Of a DNA stretch of 41,852 nt, positions 32,980 through 41,172 are shown piece by piece. The notes beneath the pieces are model-generated. The model ran no database searches. It was not told where the DNA came from and saw only the letters and a program-made list of their open reading frames with translations. The position numbers and the translations under genes were made by a program. Source of the DNA: Candidatus Saccharimonadota bacterium (lineage in GTDB: Bacteria; Patescibacteriota; Saccharimonadia; Saccharimonadales; Saccharimonadaceae); the NCBI GenBank assembly GCA_013316435.1, contig WSMR01000002.1, positions 1 through 41,852 of the forward strand, read 5' to 3'. Numbering within the stretch: the first letter of the stretch is position 1; every line of letters starts with the position of its first letter.

Positions 32980-35529
32980 ATGAAGCGCTTAGTAATTATT
33001 GATGGCAAATCGGTTTTTTATCGCGGATACTATGCGATGGGGGCTTTATCAACTAGTGACGGCACGCCAACTGGTGGGATTTATGGTTTTGCAGCGATTG
33101 CGATGGAAATCGTTCGCAAACTCGACCCAACCAAGGTAATTGTGGCGTGGGATTCTAAAAGTTCGACCAAAAAACGCAAAGAGCTTTACGCTGATTATAA
33201 AGCCGGGCGTACTAAGCCGGGTGATGATTTTTATGCGCAGATTCCGCTATTGAAAGAACTGGTTTTGGCGCTGGGCTGGAGTTTTGTGGAATGTGATGGG
33301 TATGAGGCGGATGATATAATTGGCGCGCTTTCTTTGCAGGCTGACGAGGAGACTTTCTTAGCGCGCTCTTCATCAATAGAAAAAGCAAGCGAGTGGGAGA
33401 CCTACATTGTTTCGTCTGATCTCGATATGCTGCAAATTGTCGATGAGAATACGCGCATGTATCGGATACTAAAAGGCTTCTCGCGTCTCGAAGAATTAGA
33501 TGTCCCGGCGGTTGAGCAAAAATACGGCATCAAAAAATCCCAGTTTCTTGATCTCAAAGCCTTGAAGGGTGATACCTCGGATAATATTCCCGGAGTGGCT
33601 GGAATTGGTGAAAAAACCGCGGTGAAGCTTCTAGGCGAATACGAAACTTTGGACGGAGTGTATGCGGCTCTAGGTGGCGGGCAGATTAAAGGTAAAGTCG
33701 CAGAGAAGCTGGCGGCAGGCAAGCAGAGTGCCTATATGTCGCGCGAGCTAGCGCAAATTATGACCGATGCGCCGGTCCGACTGCAGGATTACCCGGACTT
33801 AGTGATTGATAAACCGCGAATTATTGCGGCGCTCGAAAAGCTGGAGTTTCGGTCTCTAATTCGGAGATTTAGTAGTTTAGGAAAAAAGAATACCAACGAC
33901 AATAAGGTGCCGCTTGGTGAGACCTTGAGCGAAACTATGGATGATGATTCTAGTGTTAGGTCAGACGATAACCTTGCTGTAACAAGGGTGAAAAATACTA
34001 GAAAATCTAATGCTGGTGCAAAACCGGTACCACGTAAAACCGCCGGTGCGACATCAGGGTCAGATTCGATTTCTATGCAGCAAACTTTGGAAGTTCCAAG
34101 CTATGCTACGGATGGGACTTTGATTAGCTGGGGCGTAAAGGATTTGATGCACAAAAAACCGGCAATTGCGGATGAAATTTTGACCAAGGGGCTAAAATAT
34201 TGGGATTTGGCGCAGGGAGCATTTTTGCTCAATCCGTTGGTGCGGAAAATTGACCGCGTTGAGGAAGCGCTTGAATATCAGCGCCAGCAAGCCGAATTTG
34301 CTGAGAAGCCGGATCTATACAAAATCCTCACGCAATTTGATTTACCATTAATTCCGGTGCTATACAAGATGGAAGAGTATGGAATGCTGGTCGATCGACA
34401 GTATTTTGAGACTTTGCGCAGGGAATTTAGTAGTGAGGTGGCGGCAATTGAGAGTGAGGTGTGGGAGCTTGCGGGGCGTGAATTTAATATTAATTCGCCG
34501 ATGCAACTCTCGGAAGTCTTGTTTAATGACCTTAGTCTACCGACTAAAGGCATTAAAAAGACGGCTCGAGGGTATTCGACTGGTGTGAAAGAACTCGATA
34601 AGCTAGAAAAATTGCATCCGATTATCGCGAAGATTAAGGCTTACCGCGAAGCGACGAAATTACTTTCGACTTATATTGAGCCTCTGCCAGAGTTAGCTGA
34701 CGCGGTGGGGCGAGTGCATACGACTTTTAATCAAAATGTGACTGCTACGGGTCGGCTTAGCTCGACCAATCCGAATTTGCAGAATATTCCAGTGCGCACG
34801 GAGGTCGGTCGCAGGATTCGGACTGGTTTTATTGCGCCGGAGGGGAAAGTTTTAGTTAGCGCGGATTATTCGCAGTTCGAACTGCGGTTGGCAGCAGTGC
34901 TAGCAAATGATGAGCAATTGATCGCAGATTTCAATCAAGATATCGATATTCATACCAAGACTGCGGCGGAGGCTTTTGGGGTACCGATGTCAGAAGTGAC
35001 CAAAATTCAGCGCCGTGCTGCGAAAGTGATTAATTTTGGCATACTCTATGGCATGAGCGTGCGGGGTTTGGCGGACGCAGCGAAGATGAGCTATGAAGAA
35101 GCGAAGAAATTTATTGAACACTATTTTGAGCTCAGAAAGCCGATTAAAACTTATCTTGAGCAAATTTTGACGCAGGCGCGTGAGCTTGGCTATGTTGAGA
35201 CTTATTATGGACGTCGGCGACCAACTCCGGATGTACTATCGAGTAATTTTATTGTTCGCACTGGGGCAGAGCGGGCAGCACAAAATATGCCAATTCAGGG
35301 TACGGAAGCTGATTTGATGAAGCGGGCAATGCAAAAAATTGATCAGGCACTGCCGGAAGGTTCGCGCATGATTATGCAAGTGCATGATTCGGTGATTGTG
35401 GAATGTTCCGAGGAAGATGCGAAGCAAATTAGTGGAATTTTGCAGCAGGAAATGGAAAATGTCGCTCCGGAACTTGCGGTACGTTTGGTGGTGGACGTGA
35501 GCGTGGGCAAGAATTGGGGTGAGTTATAA
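32980..35529 (+). CDS. polA: DNA polymerase I
   Basis: The 849-aa protein starts at 32980, set by the -10 box 6 nt upstream. The N-terminal 5'-3' exonuclease (about 1-285) has YEADDIIGAL, SSDLDMLQIV and KGDTSDNIPGVAGIGEKTA. A low-complexity linker (about 300-370) is followed by a middle domain without obvious proofreading DxE motifs. The polymerase domain has motif A DYSQFELRLAA (~628), motif B RRAAKVINFGILYG (~677) and motif C VHDSVIVE (~800). It fills gaps and removes primers. The linker carries copy 2 of a palindromic repeat. Confidence 0.96.
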   Translation: MKRLVIIDGKSVFYRGYYAMGALSTSDGTPTGGIYGFAAIAMEIVRKLDPTKVIVAWDSKSSTKKRKELYADYKAGRTKPGDDFYAQIPLLKELVLALGWSFVECDGYEADDIIGALSLQADEETFLARSSSIEKASEWETYIVSSDLDMLQIVDENTRMYRILKGFSRLEELDVPAVEQKYGIKKSQFLDLKALKGDTSDNIPGVAGIGEKTAVKLLGEYETLDGVYAALGGGQIKGKVAEKLAAGKQSAYMSRELAQIMTDAPVRLQDYPDLVIDKPRIIAALEKLEFRSLIRRFSSLGKKNTNDNKVPLGETLSETMDDDSSVRSDDNLAVTRVKNTRKSNAGAKPVPRKTAGATSGSDSISMQQTLEVPSYATDGTLISWGVKDLMHKKPAIADEILTKGLKYWDLAQGAFLLNPLVRKIDRVEEALEYQRQQAEFAEKPDLYKILTQFDLPLIPVLYKMEEYGMLVDRQYFETLRREFSSEVAAIESEVWELAGREFNINSPMQLSEVLFNDLSLPTKGIKKTARGYSTGVKELDKLEKLHPIIAKIKAYREATKLLSTYIEPLPELADAVGRVHTTFNQNVTATGRLSSTNPNLQNIPVRTEVGRRIRTGFIAPEGKVLVSADYSQFELRLAAVLANDEQLIADFNQDIDIHTKTAAEAFGVPMSEVTKIQRRAAKVINFGILYGMSVRGLADAAKMSYEEAKKFIEHYFELRKPIKTYLEQILTQARELGYVETYYGRRRPTPDVLSSNFIVRTGAERAAQNMPIQGTEADLMKRAMQKIDQALPEGSRMIMQVHDSVIVECSEEDAKQISGILQQEMENVAPELAVRLVVDVSVGKNWGEL
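33968..33998. repeat. Palindromic repeat, copy 2 (inside polA linker)
   Basis: The 24-bp block ACCTTGCTGTAACAAGGGTG plus four A matches copy 1 near 21680, with further partial match in the next ~14 bp. In frame it encodes NLAVTRVKN in the variable linker of PolA. Confidence 0.6.
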
Positions 35530-35572
35530 GCCTGAGATGGGTGCTAGCAGCCTAGGTGTAGGCGATCTTGAA

Positions 35573-36505
35573 TTAGGGAATTAGAAAGTCGGTATAGATG
35601 ATGTTTACGCCACTTTCGCGCAGTTGGTTGGCGTAAGGAAGGTTATTGATAGTGTGGGCGGCGGTATAAATGCCGGAATCTTTCCATTTTTTGACGAGCT
35701 CAGGCTTTAGTGCTGAGCCCCAATAGGTAATGAAGCGAACACCGGACTTTTTGGAAAAATCGATGATGCTTTCCGGAGTCCAACTTGGAGCTTGGTAGAG
35801 GGTGTAAATGACAGATTTCCAGGGGTAAATTGGCATAATATAGTCAAGCATTTCCGAGTTATAGATCTGAACGATGAAACGATCGAGTAGGGAGCGGTCG
35901 AATCTATCTGCGGTTTGGACAAAAGCAGAGAACTGCTTTTTGACGTTAGCTTCATCATAATACTTTGTATCCGTGACGATATAGACGTCGGGATAATCTT
36001 GCAAAATTTGGAAGAGATGGTCGAGATCGACGGGATGATATTTATCAAACCAAAGCGAAGACATAAAATTTCCGTAGGTGAAATTTTGGTCAGTTGAGGG
36101 CTCAACCCAATCAGCTTTACCATGGATGGTTGAATTATCTTGCCAATGGGTGGCATCGTGGGCAGCAACCGTTTGGCCGTCGTCGGTAATCGAAAAATCT
36201 ACTTCAAAGACCCGGTGACCGAGTTGATAATTAAGCAGAAAAGCTTCATAGGAATTAGTATAAGAATCTTCAAGAATTCCACCAAAAGCGTGCGCGACGT
36301 AAGGAGATTTATTCATCCAAGAGTAGTCGAAATTATATGGTTGGGAATCACCGGGAGTTGGTGTAGCCATCGATTCATCCAAGTGGGGGGGGGTGTTATT
36401 TCGGTTGGCATTCACAAAAACAAAGAAACAGACTCCGCTAACCGCAGCTACGATAAAAATAATGATACTAGTGATAATGATGCCGACTTTTGTTGAAGAC
36501 TTCAT
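35573..36505 (-). CDS. Membrane-anchored glycerophosphodiester phosphodiesterase-like protein
   Basis: The 310-aa protein has an N-terminal membrane anchor (about 8-32), then a GDPD/PLC-like TIM barrel: AHAFGG near 71-76 (the usual HRG motif), VFEVDFSITDDGQTVAAHD near 99-117 (Glu, Asp and His of the metal site), and VYIVTDTKY. GDPDs split glycerophosphodiesters to glycerol-3-phosphate and an alcohol, acting here outside the membrane. A C9 run (G9 on the plus strand at 36385-36393) lies just after the anchor. TATGAT ends 6 nt before the ATG, fitting leaderless expression. Confidence 0.8.
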   Translation of the reverse strand: MKSSTKVGIIITSIIIFIVAAVSGVCFFVFVNANRNNTPPHLDESMATPTPGDSQPYNFDYSWMNKSPYVAHAFGGILEDSYTNSYEAFLLNYQLGHRVFEVDFSITDDGQTVAAHDATHWQDNSTIHGKADWVEPSTDQNFTYGNFMSSLWFDKYHPVDLDHLFQILQDYPDVYIVTDTKYYDEANVKKQFSAFVQTADRFDRSLLDRFIVQIYNSEMLDYIMPIYPWKSVIYTLYQAPSWTPESIIDFSKKSGVRFITYWGSALKPELVKKWKDSGIYTAAHTINNLPYANQLRESGVNIIYTDFLIP

Positions 36506-36580
36506 GGCTATATCATATCACGAAAGTCTAGTGGGGTGTGGAGGCTGGGGCTACCAGCTGTGTAATTTCGTTAGAGGTGG

Positions 36581-36586
36581 TATAAT
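36581..36586 (+). promoter_or_regulatory. -10 box of mutM, leaderless spacing
   Basis: TGGTATAAT is followed by 6 nt and the ATG at 36593. Confidence 0.7.
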
Positions 36587-36592
36587 GAAGGT

Positions 36593-37585
36593 ATGCCGGA
36601 GTTGCCAGAAGTTGAGTCAGTGCGGCGGGGTTTGGAGCCGCTGATTTTGAAGAAGAAAATTATTCGCGCTAAGCCGGAACCAGGTAAGTGCTTCCAGGGT
36701 GAGGCTCGGGACATTGATGGCGCTACTGTTGTGGGTTTGCGTCGGCGCGGGAAAGCATTGATCGTCGATCTTGATAATAGGAAGTCGATGTTGATACATT
36801 TAAGGATGACCGGTCAACTGATATGGAGGGGAGACCATAGCAATTTTGCGGCTGGGCATCCGAGTAAAAATTTTACTGCGGAATTGCCAAATTCGCAGAC
36901 GCGAGTGGAATTTGATTTTGAAGACGGCAAGCTGTTTTTTAACGACCAGCGCAAGTTTGGCTTTGTCAAAGTTTTGCCAACCGAAGAAGTTGAGCAGGAT
37001 AGTTTTATCGCAAGTCTTGGAAAAGAGCCGTGGGATATGCAAGCGGATGAGCTATATCAAAAATGTCAGCGCCATGCGCGTGCGCCGATCAAGGCGGTTT
37101 TGCTGGATCAAAAGGTTATCGCTGGGATTGGTAATATTTATGCGGACGAGTCGCTATTTTATGCTAGCGTGCACCCCGAGACGCGTGCGGGCGAACTATC
37201 TGCGCTGCAGGTTGCGAAAATTCTTGAGGGGGCTTGCAAAGTTATGCAAGCGTCGATTGACTCGGGCGGTTCGACCATGGCGACTTATATCAAGCCGGAT
37301 GGCAGCACCGGGAATTATTTGGAACTTTTTGCGCAGGTTTTTCGACGTGATGGGGAGACTTGCAAACGGTGCGGGACAGAGATTATCAAGCTGCGGGTTG
37401 CGGGACGCGGGACGCATATTTGCCCAGCCTGCCAGAAGCAGGGTAGCGTTAATAAACCGCTAAACCAAGAACGAAAAACAGGGATGAAGAGCAATCGAAC
37501 TTGTAACGCGAATACAAGTTCAAAAAACCGTAAACAGCAGCCTGACGGCGGTAATTCGGCTATAAAAGGGGTTAAAAGTGATTAA
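36593..37585 (+). CDS. mutM: Formamidopyrimidine-DNA glycosylase
   Basis: The 330-aa protein removes oxidised purines such as 8-oxoguanine. Pro2 and Glu3 (MPELPEVE) form the catalytic N-terminus. The lysine of RRRGKALIVD, the H2TH region (VIAGIGNIYADE) and a C-terminal zinc finger with four cysteines (CKRCG and CPACQ) are all present. It is ~50 residues longer than usual because of a basic Asn/Lys/Ser-rich tail. Its end overlaps the start of the holA-like gene by 8 bp. Confidence 0.95.
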   Translation: MPELPEVESVRRGLEPLILKKKIIRAKPEPGKCFQGEARDIDGATVVGLRRRGKALIVDLDNRKSMLIHLRMTGQLIWRGDHSNFAAGHPSKNFTAELPNSQTRVEFDFEDGKLFFNDQRKFGFVKVLPTEEVEQDSFIASLGKEPWDMQADELYQKCQRHARAPIKAVLLDQKVIAGIGNIYADESLFYASVHPETRAGELSALQVAKILEGACKVMQASIDSGGSTMATYIKPDGSTGNYLELFAQVFRRDGETCKRCGTEIIKLRVAGRGTHICPACQKQGSVNKPLNQERKTGMKSNRTCNANTSSKNRKQQPDGGNSAIKGVKSD

Positions 37586-38183
37586 GATTTTTTACGGTGA
37601 AAATCGTAAAAAAGCCGAAGAGGCCATCAAGCGCTATATCGGTCAAAAATACGAGGTTTTTGATGGCGAAAAAATTAGCACGGATGATTTGCCAACGATT
37701 TTTCTCGGCGCTAGTTTGTTTGATACTGGTAAGCGGCAAATTTTGATTAAGAATCTGAGCGAGAATAGTGAAGCTTGGGGCAAAGTTTTGGATTATAAAG
37801 ACACCGAGCATGACGTGGCGATTTGGGAGATGAAGCTTGATGCGCGTCTGAGCGGTACGAAGTTGCTGAGAAATGCTGGGATCGCAATGGAAGAATTCAA
37901 AAATCCGAGCACGAAGCCGCTTTTTGGTTTGCTGAATTTGGCGCTCAGGGATGGCGAAGCGGCGGTGAGGGAACTGGAAAAGCGCGAAGACGAGCAGGAC
38001 CCGTATCTAATGGTGGGGCTTTTGGTGAGTGATGCGATTCGAAATTTGCAGAATTCGGGCGGGCGGAGCTGCGACCGAAGGGTGTTGAAACGGCTTGCGG
38101 AACTAGACCGGCACATGAAGACTAGCGCGATTGAGCCTTGGATACTGGTGAAGGGGTTTTTGCTGGAAGTAGGGAAAGAGTAG
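37578..38183 (+). CDS. holA: Short DNA polymerase III delta subunit (HolA-like)
   Basis: The 201-aa protein begins at GTG 37578 inside the mutM end. The N-terminus (IKIFYGENRKKAEEAIKRYI) and the later LFGLLNLALRDGEAAVRELEK and DPYLMVGLLV segments follow the HolA pattern, but the protein is much shorter than the usual ~330 aa and lacks a clear AAA+ core. It probably serves as the clamp-loader wrench in a reduced replisome. It is coupled with mutM. Confidence 0.75.
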   Translation: MIKIFYGENRKKAEEAIKRYIGQKYEVFDGEKISTDDLPTIFLGASLFDTGKRQILIKNLSENSEAWGKVLDYKDTEHDVAIWEMKLDARLSGTKLLRNAGIAMEEFKNPSTKPLFGLLNLALRDGEAAVRELEKREDEQDPYLMVGLLVSDAIRNLQNSGGRSCDRRVLKRLAELDRHMKTSAIEPWILVKGFLLEVGKE

Positions 38184-38298
38184 AGCTTGAGGTCGTGCGG
38201 ATTCGGGTGTGCTGCTGATTTTTGGCTGCCGGGATCTCTAATCTTAGCGGCGCCTCGGGGTTTAACGGGGAAAATCAATTTTTCTAGAGGAAATGTGT

Positions 38299-38304
38299 TA
38301 TAAT
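38299..38304 (+). promoter_or_regulatory. -10 box of the tRNA-Pro locus
   Basis: TGTTATAAT lies 8 nt before the partial tRNA-Pro copy, so both copies can be transcribed from it. There is no convincing -35 box. Confidence 0.6.
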
Positions 38305-38312
38305 GAAAGGAG

Positions 38313-38452
38313 CGGGGCGTGGCGCAGTTGGTAGCGCGCGGCGTTTGGGACGCTGAACCCCGTAGGAACCGAATAAAAAGGAAACTTGTTTACTTTTTTG
38401 AGGTGACGCCCGGGGAGAGGGAATCGCGAAGCGATTTCCGAGGTCGCAGGTT
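38313..38452 (+). pseudogene. Interrupted partial tRNA-Pro copy
   Basis: Positions 38313-38356 are identical to the first 44 nt of the intact tRNA-Pro (through the anticodon stem). Then ~84 nt of unrelated, hairpin-rich sequence intervene (including GGGAATCGC-GAA-GCGATTTCC). The tRNA sequence resumes with AGGTCGCAGGTT and stops in the T-arm. The T-arm and acceptor 3' strand are missing, so it cannot be a functional tRNA as it stands. Confidence 0.8.
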
Positions 38453-38467
38453 ATTTACCATTTTTAT

Positions 38468-38543
38468 CGGGGCGTGGCGCAGTTGGTAGCGCGCGGCGTT
38501 TGGGACGCTGAGGTCGCAGGTTCAAGTCCTGTCGCCCCGACCA
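38468..38543 (+). tRNA. tRNA-Pro (anticodon TGG)
   Basis: Acceptor CGGGGCG/CGCCCCG, anticodon stem CGGCG/CGCTG with loop TTTGGGA (anticodon TGG), and an encoded CCA. It marks the border between the core region and an AT-richer island. Confidence 0.95.
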
Positions 38544-38576
38544 TGATAGTACCGATTTTGTTCCCAGATGCTGTAG

Positions 38577-38660
38577 TCAGTTCTCTTCCTTAAACATGAT
38601 AACAACTTGACAAAGTTGGGGTACACCAATCGTTGATAAGATACGCCGAAATGTCGTAAT
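38577..38660 (-). pseudogene. Decayed gene end A
   Basis: On the minus strand a short frame ends …TIGVPQLCQVVIMFKEEN then TGA. It resembles remnant B upstream of the nuclease gene (TIGCTRLRQIVATPKEAG then TAA), with matching DNA blocks such as TACACC and ACGCC. It has no start and overlaps nothing functional. The parent family is not recognised. Confidence 0.4.
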
Positions 38661-38714
38661 TTTGTTAACCCCACCATTCTATCACGAGCCGAGACATGAG
38701 TTACCTTCAGAGTC

Positions 38715-40691
38715 CTATTTGAAGCTTGAGTCTTCTTCAGTCTCGCCTCTAGTGTAATAGACGCCAATAATTTTACCGCTGACAATTCCGATAGATAGCC
38801 ATTCTTTAGTGGGGCATTCCGATGCATGCTTATGTCCTAATAAAATAGTTGCTCGAGAAATCTTTTCTATATTCGTGCCAGTAACAAAAGTTAGACCACC
38901 AATATATTTCTTACCATCAACTAGCGTCATAGAAAAATCAAAAATCTCATTCTTGGAACGAGAATCGCTAAGATATTGCAATATTTCACCTGCTGTAGTA
39001 GCGTTTAGCCGCCTCAGAAAGAATGATATATCTACTTTGCTAAAATCACACTTTATCGTTTCAATTCTTTGTATTAACTCGAGAAATTCTCTTGGTAATC
39101 TTCGGTTAATTGCAAAATAATTACTTTCCTTGCCCGTGAGATACTTATCTATAATATCTTGGCGAAAGTTACATTCAAAGTCATCTGCTATTAAAGTAAT
39201 ATCAGATTCTTTTTGGAATTCTAAGTCTGCCTCCAGATAATGTCCGAGGATGTTTATTTCATTATTAGTAATAAACTTGCCTCGCGCTATTGATCGCCTA
39301 TGCAGAAAATACAGAAAGTCGTACGGATCGATTAAATACTTAGTAGTAAGCTCTAGATCAAAAATACTCATTTGGTTTAGAGTGAAGTGTTCACTCTGTT
39401 TAGAGAATAGCTTTTCTTGAAACTTGCTCCCCGGATAATAATCACTTGTTATACACAGTACAAAAACCTTATTAATGTCTTTTTCTATGCTAAGGCACTT
39501 TCCATCCTTAAGGGTCAAATGCAAGCCGGATTTGTTCTTTATTGCTTCAGCTATCCTACACCCCTGCTCATATGGATCTTGGATTGCTTTAAGATAGTCA
39601 TTTTTTGCGCTTATCGCATCCCCACTCTTAGATTTAATTGTTAAACGTTTATTCTTACATTGGGCGATTATTATGGCATCGTCGCAAACACACAAAACAT
39701 CGGCATCTGAAATTCTTTTACCCTTCTTTGATTCTATGATTACGTTTCTATAAGTATTATTTTTACCAAAGCTTCTACGCAAAAATTCTTCAGTCGTCTC
39801 TTCCAATGCATCACCAATGTGTTTCGAGAAGATATCTTTATAGTAACTATCCTGTATGCCGATATAGAAAGGCCGACTATAAATAGCTTTTGCGAGCAAT
39901 ATAGTTGAAGCAATAAAGTATCTCGAATCGTCGATTTTTATAATTGGTCTCTCGGTAATAATATTTTGAGATTCTATACCGAAAAAGTCGCCATATTGTT
40001 CTTGCCCGCAATACGAAAAAACATCAAAAAAGACCTGCACATCTTCCGGATTTATTTCTGATCCATTCACTTTACAATACGCATATATTACTTCGGGTGA
40101 CACACATAATATATTAAACGCATTATTCTGATTTGACATGTCTAGCTCGTCAATCGGAATTTTTTCGTTCAAAGCGCAACAGTATACGGCCTCCATCCAA
40201 GAAACAATCGCATTAAAAATATCGACGCATAGCTCGATATCAAAACCGACTTTTGAGTTAATCCACGTTATGTCATGACGATAAATATATTTTATGTGAT
40301 TTAAGAATTGGGAATTATATGCACCAGATTCAGCGTAGAAAGTAGATTCTATTATCGAATCGGTTGTTATAAGGTCATTTTCATTATTTGGAAGTGTTAC
40401 ATATGTAAAATGCAAACTTTGGAGCAGTTCCATAATTCTTTTTTCTCGCCTTTTCAGTAGCGCATTGTCTATCTCCATGATGCTCTTTTCTAGGCTATAT
40501 GGTTCAGAGACCATTAATCCGATAAGGTAGCCTATCTCGCTATACTGGATAGAATCGGGTTCATATTTGAACCGATCGTCGTTCACCATCAAGAAAGCAT
40601 CCTTTCTGGCTATATTAGCCAGAACTCGCAAAAAACCAGCACTGTTAACTATTATTTTAAGTTCTTTTATAATCTCTTCGCGATTGTTCAT
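38715..40691 (-). CDS. PD-(D/E)xK nuclease-like protein, putative defence gene
   Basis: The 658-aa protein has no signal or membrane segment. Residues ~1-280 are helical and unrecognised. Near 300-350 a nuclease-like core appears: ALEETTEEFLRRSFG, then SDADVLCVCDDAIIIAQCKNKR, matching the (E)…D…QxK arrangement of NERD/Mrr-type PD-(D/E)xK endonucleases. The C-terminal ~250 residues are unknown. A single large gene in an AT-rich, tRNA-adjacent island with remnants on both sides suggests mobile defence cargo; this is inference. A TATACT box lies 13 nt before the ATG. Confidence 0.6.
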   Translation of the reverse strand: MNNREEIIKELKIIVNSAGFLRVLANIARKDAFLMVNDDRFKYEPDSIQYSEIGYLIGLMVSEPYSLEKSIMEIDNALLKRREKRIMELLQSLHFTYVTLPNNENDLITTDSIIESTFYAESGAYNSQFLNHIKYIYRHDITWINSKVGFDIELCVDIFNAIVSWMEAVYCCALNEKIPIDELDMSNQNNAFNILCVSPEVIYAYCKVNGSEINPEDVQVFFDVFSYCGQEQYGDFFGIESQNIITERPIIKIDDSRYFIASTILLAKAIYSRPFYIGIQDSYYKDIFSKHIGDALEETTEEFLRRSFGKNNTYRNVIIESKKGKRISDADVLCVCDDAIIIAQCKNKRLTIKSKSGDAISAKNDYLKAIQDPYEQGCRIAEAIKNKSGLHLTLKDGKCLSIEKDINKVFVLCITSDYYPGSKFQEKLFSKQSEHFTLNQMSIFDLELTTKYLIDPYDFLYFLHRRSIARGKFITNNEINILGHYLEADLEFQKESDITLIADDFECNFRQDIIDKYLTGKESNYFAINRRLPREFLELIQRIETIKCDFSKVDISFFLRRLNATTAGEILQYLSDSRSKNEIFDFSMTLVDGKKYIGGLTFVTGTNIEKISRATILLGHKHASECPTKEWLSIGIVSGKIIGVYYTRGETEEDSSFK

Positions 40692-40756
40692 ACTAATTTA
40701 GACTAGTATAGTATCTCCATTACTATTTTAATCTACAAAGGGTAGTATTGGAAGTT

Positions 40757-40855
40757 TTAACCAGCTTCTTTGGGAGTAGCAACAATCTGACGAAGTCGAG
40801 TACACCCAATTGTCTGAGTAGTAAACATCCTATCCAAAAAACGCCAAAACGTTAA
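40757..40855 (-). pseudogene. Decayed gene end B
   Basis: A minus-strand frame without start reads …TFWRFLDR, then TIGCTRLRQIVATPKEAG and TAA. It is related to remnant A on the other side of the nuclease gene, so related gene ends flank the gene in the same orientation. Confidence 0.4.
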
Positions 40856-41020
40856 AACGGTACTTCTCGCTTATTTTTCTATTTCCGATTCCCAACTCGC
40901 AACCTATATGTTATTATAAGTACAGGTCGCAATCTTCCGAGCTAACACCTTGAAACTCGGTTATAGCTTCGCGAAGTTGGGTCGACCATTGACAAGAGTA
41001 CGGAAATATGTTTTGATAAA

Positions 41021-41054
41021 AGAAACCGCAAATCATTTTGTGGTTTCTTTTAGC
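41021..41054. terminator. Strong hairpin terminator
   Basis: AGAAACCGCAAA and TTTGTGGTTTCT form a 12-bp stem (one G-T pair) with loop TCAT, followed by T-rich sequence on both strands. No intact plus-strand gene precedes it. Confidence 0.75.
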
Positions 41055-41058
41055 TTGC

Positions 41059-41172
41059 GACATAGATAGTAGGGAGTATCGAGATGTTTTACTTGGTTAT
41101 AGCACTTACAGACGTTATATTGAGGCAGAGTATGGTACAGTTGATGACTTTATGAGGAAGTTTAGGTTATGA
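41059..41172 (+). pseudogene. 3' remnant of a small accessory gene
   Basis: An open frame without start reads DIDSREYRDVLLGYSTYRRY and then IEAEYGTVDDFMRKFRL before TGA. It looks like the end of a real protein, cut at its 5' side just after the hairpin. Its TGA overlaps the ATG of the next gene by four bases, so the pair was once translationally coupled. Confidence 0.5.

Larger units (their letters stand above)
40692..41168. other. Island intergenic region with gene remnants
   Basis: This ~480-bp stretch has no intact gene. It contains remnant B, a third weaker related gene end (minus strand, ~40914-41010, …STQLREAITEFQG, then a short tail and TAA), a long hairpin at 41021-41051, and the 3' end of a plus-strand gene. 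Confidence 0.5.

Noticed and set aside
38357-38440. Group I or II intron in tRNA-Pro
   Set aside because: The insert is only ~84 nt, too short for a self-splicing intron, and the tRNA 3' part after it is incomplete.
38522-38827. 101-aa minus-strand frame overlapping tRNA-Pro and the nuclease gene end
   Set aside because: It ends inside the tRNA gene and overlaps the much better supported 658-aa gene.
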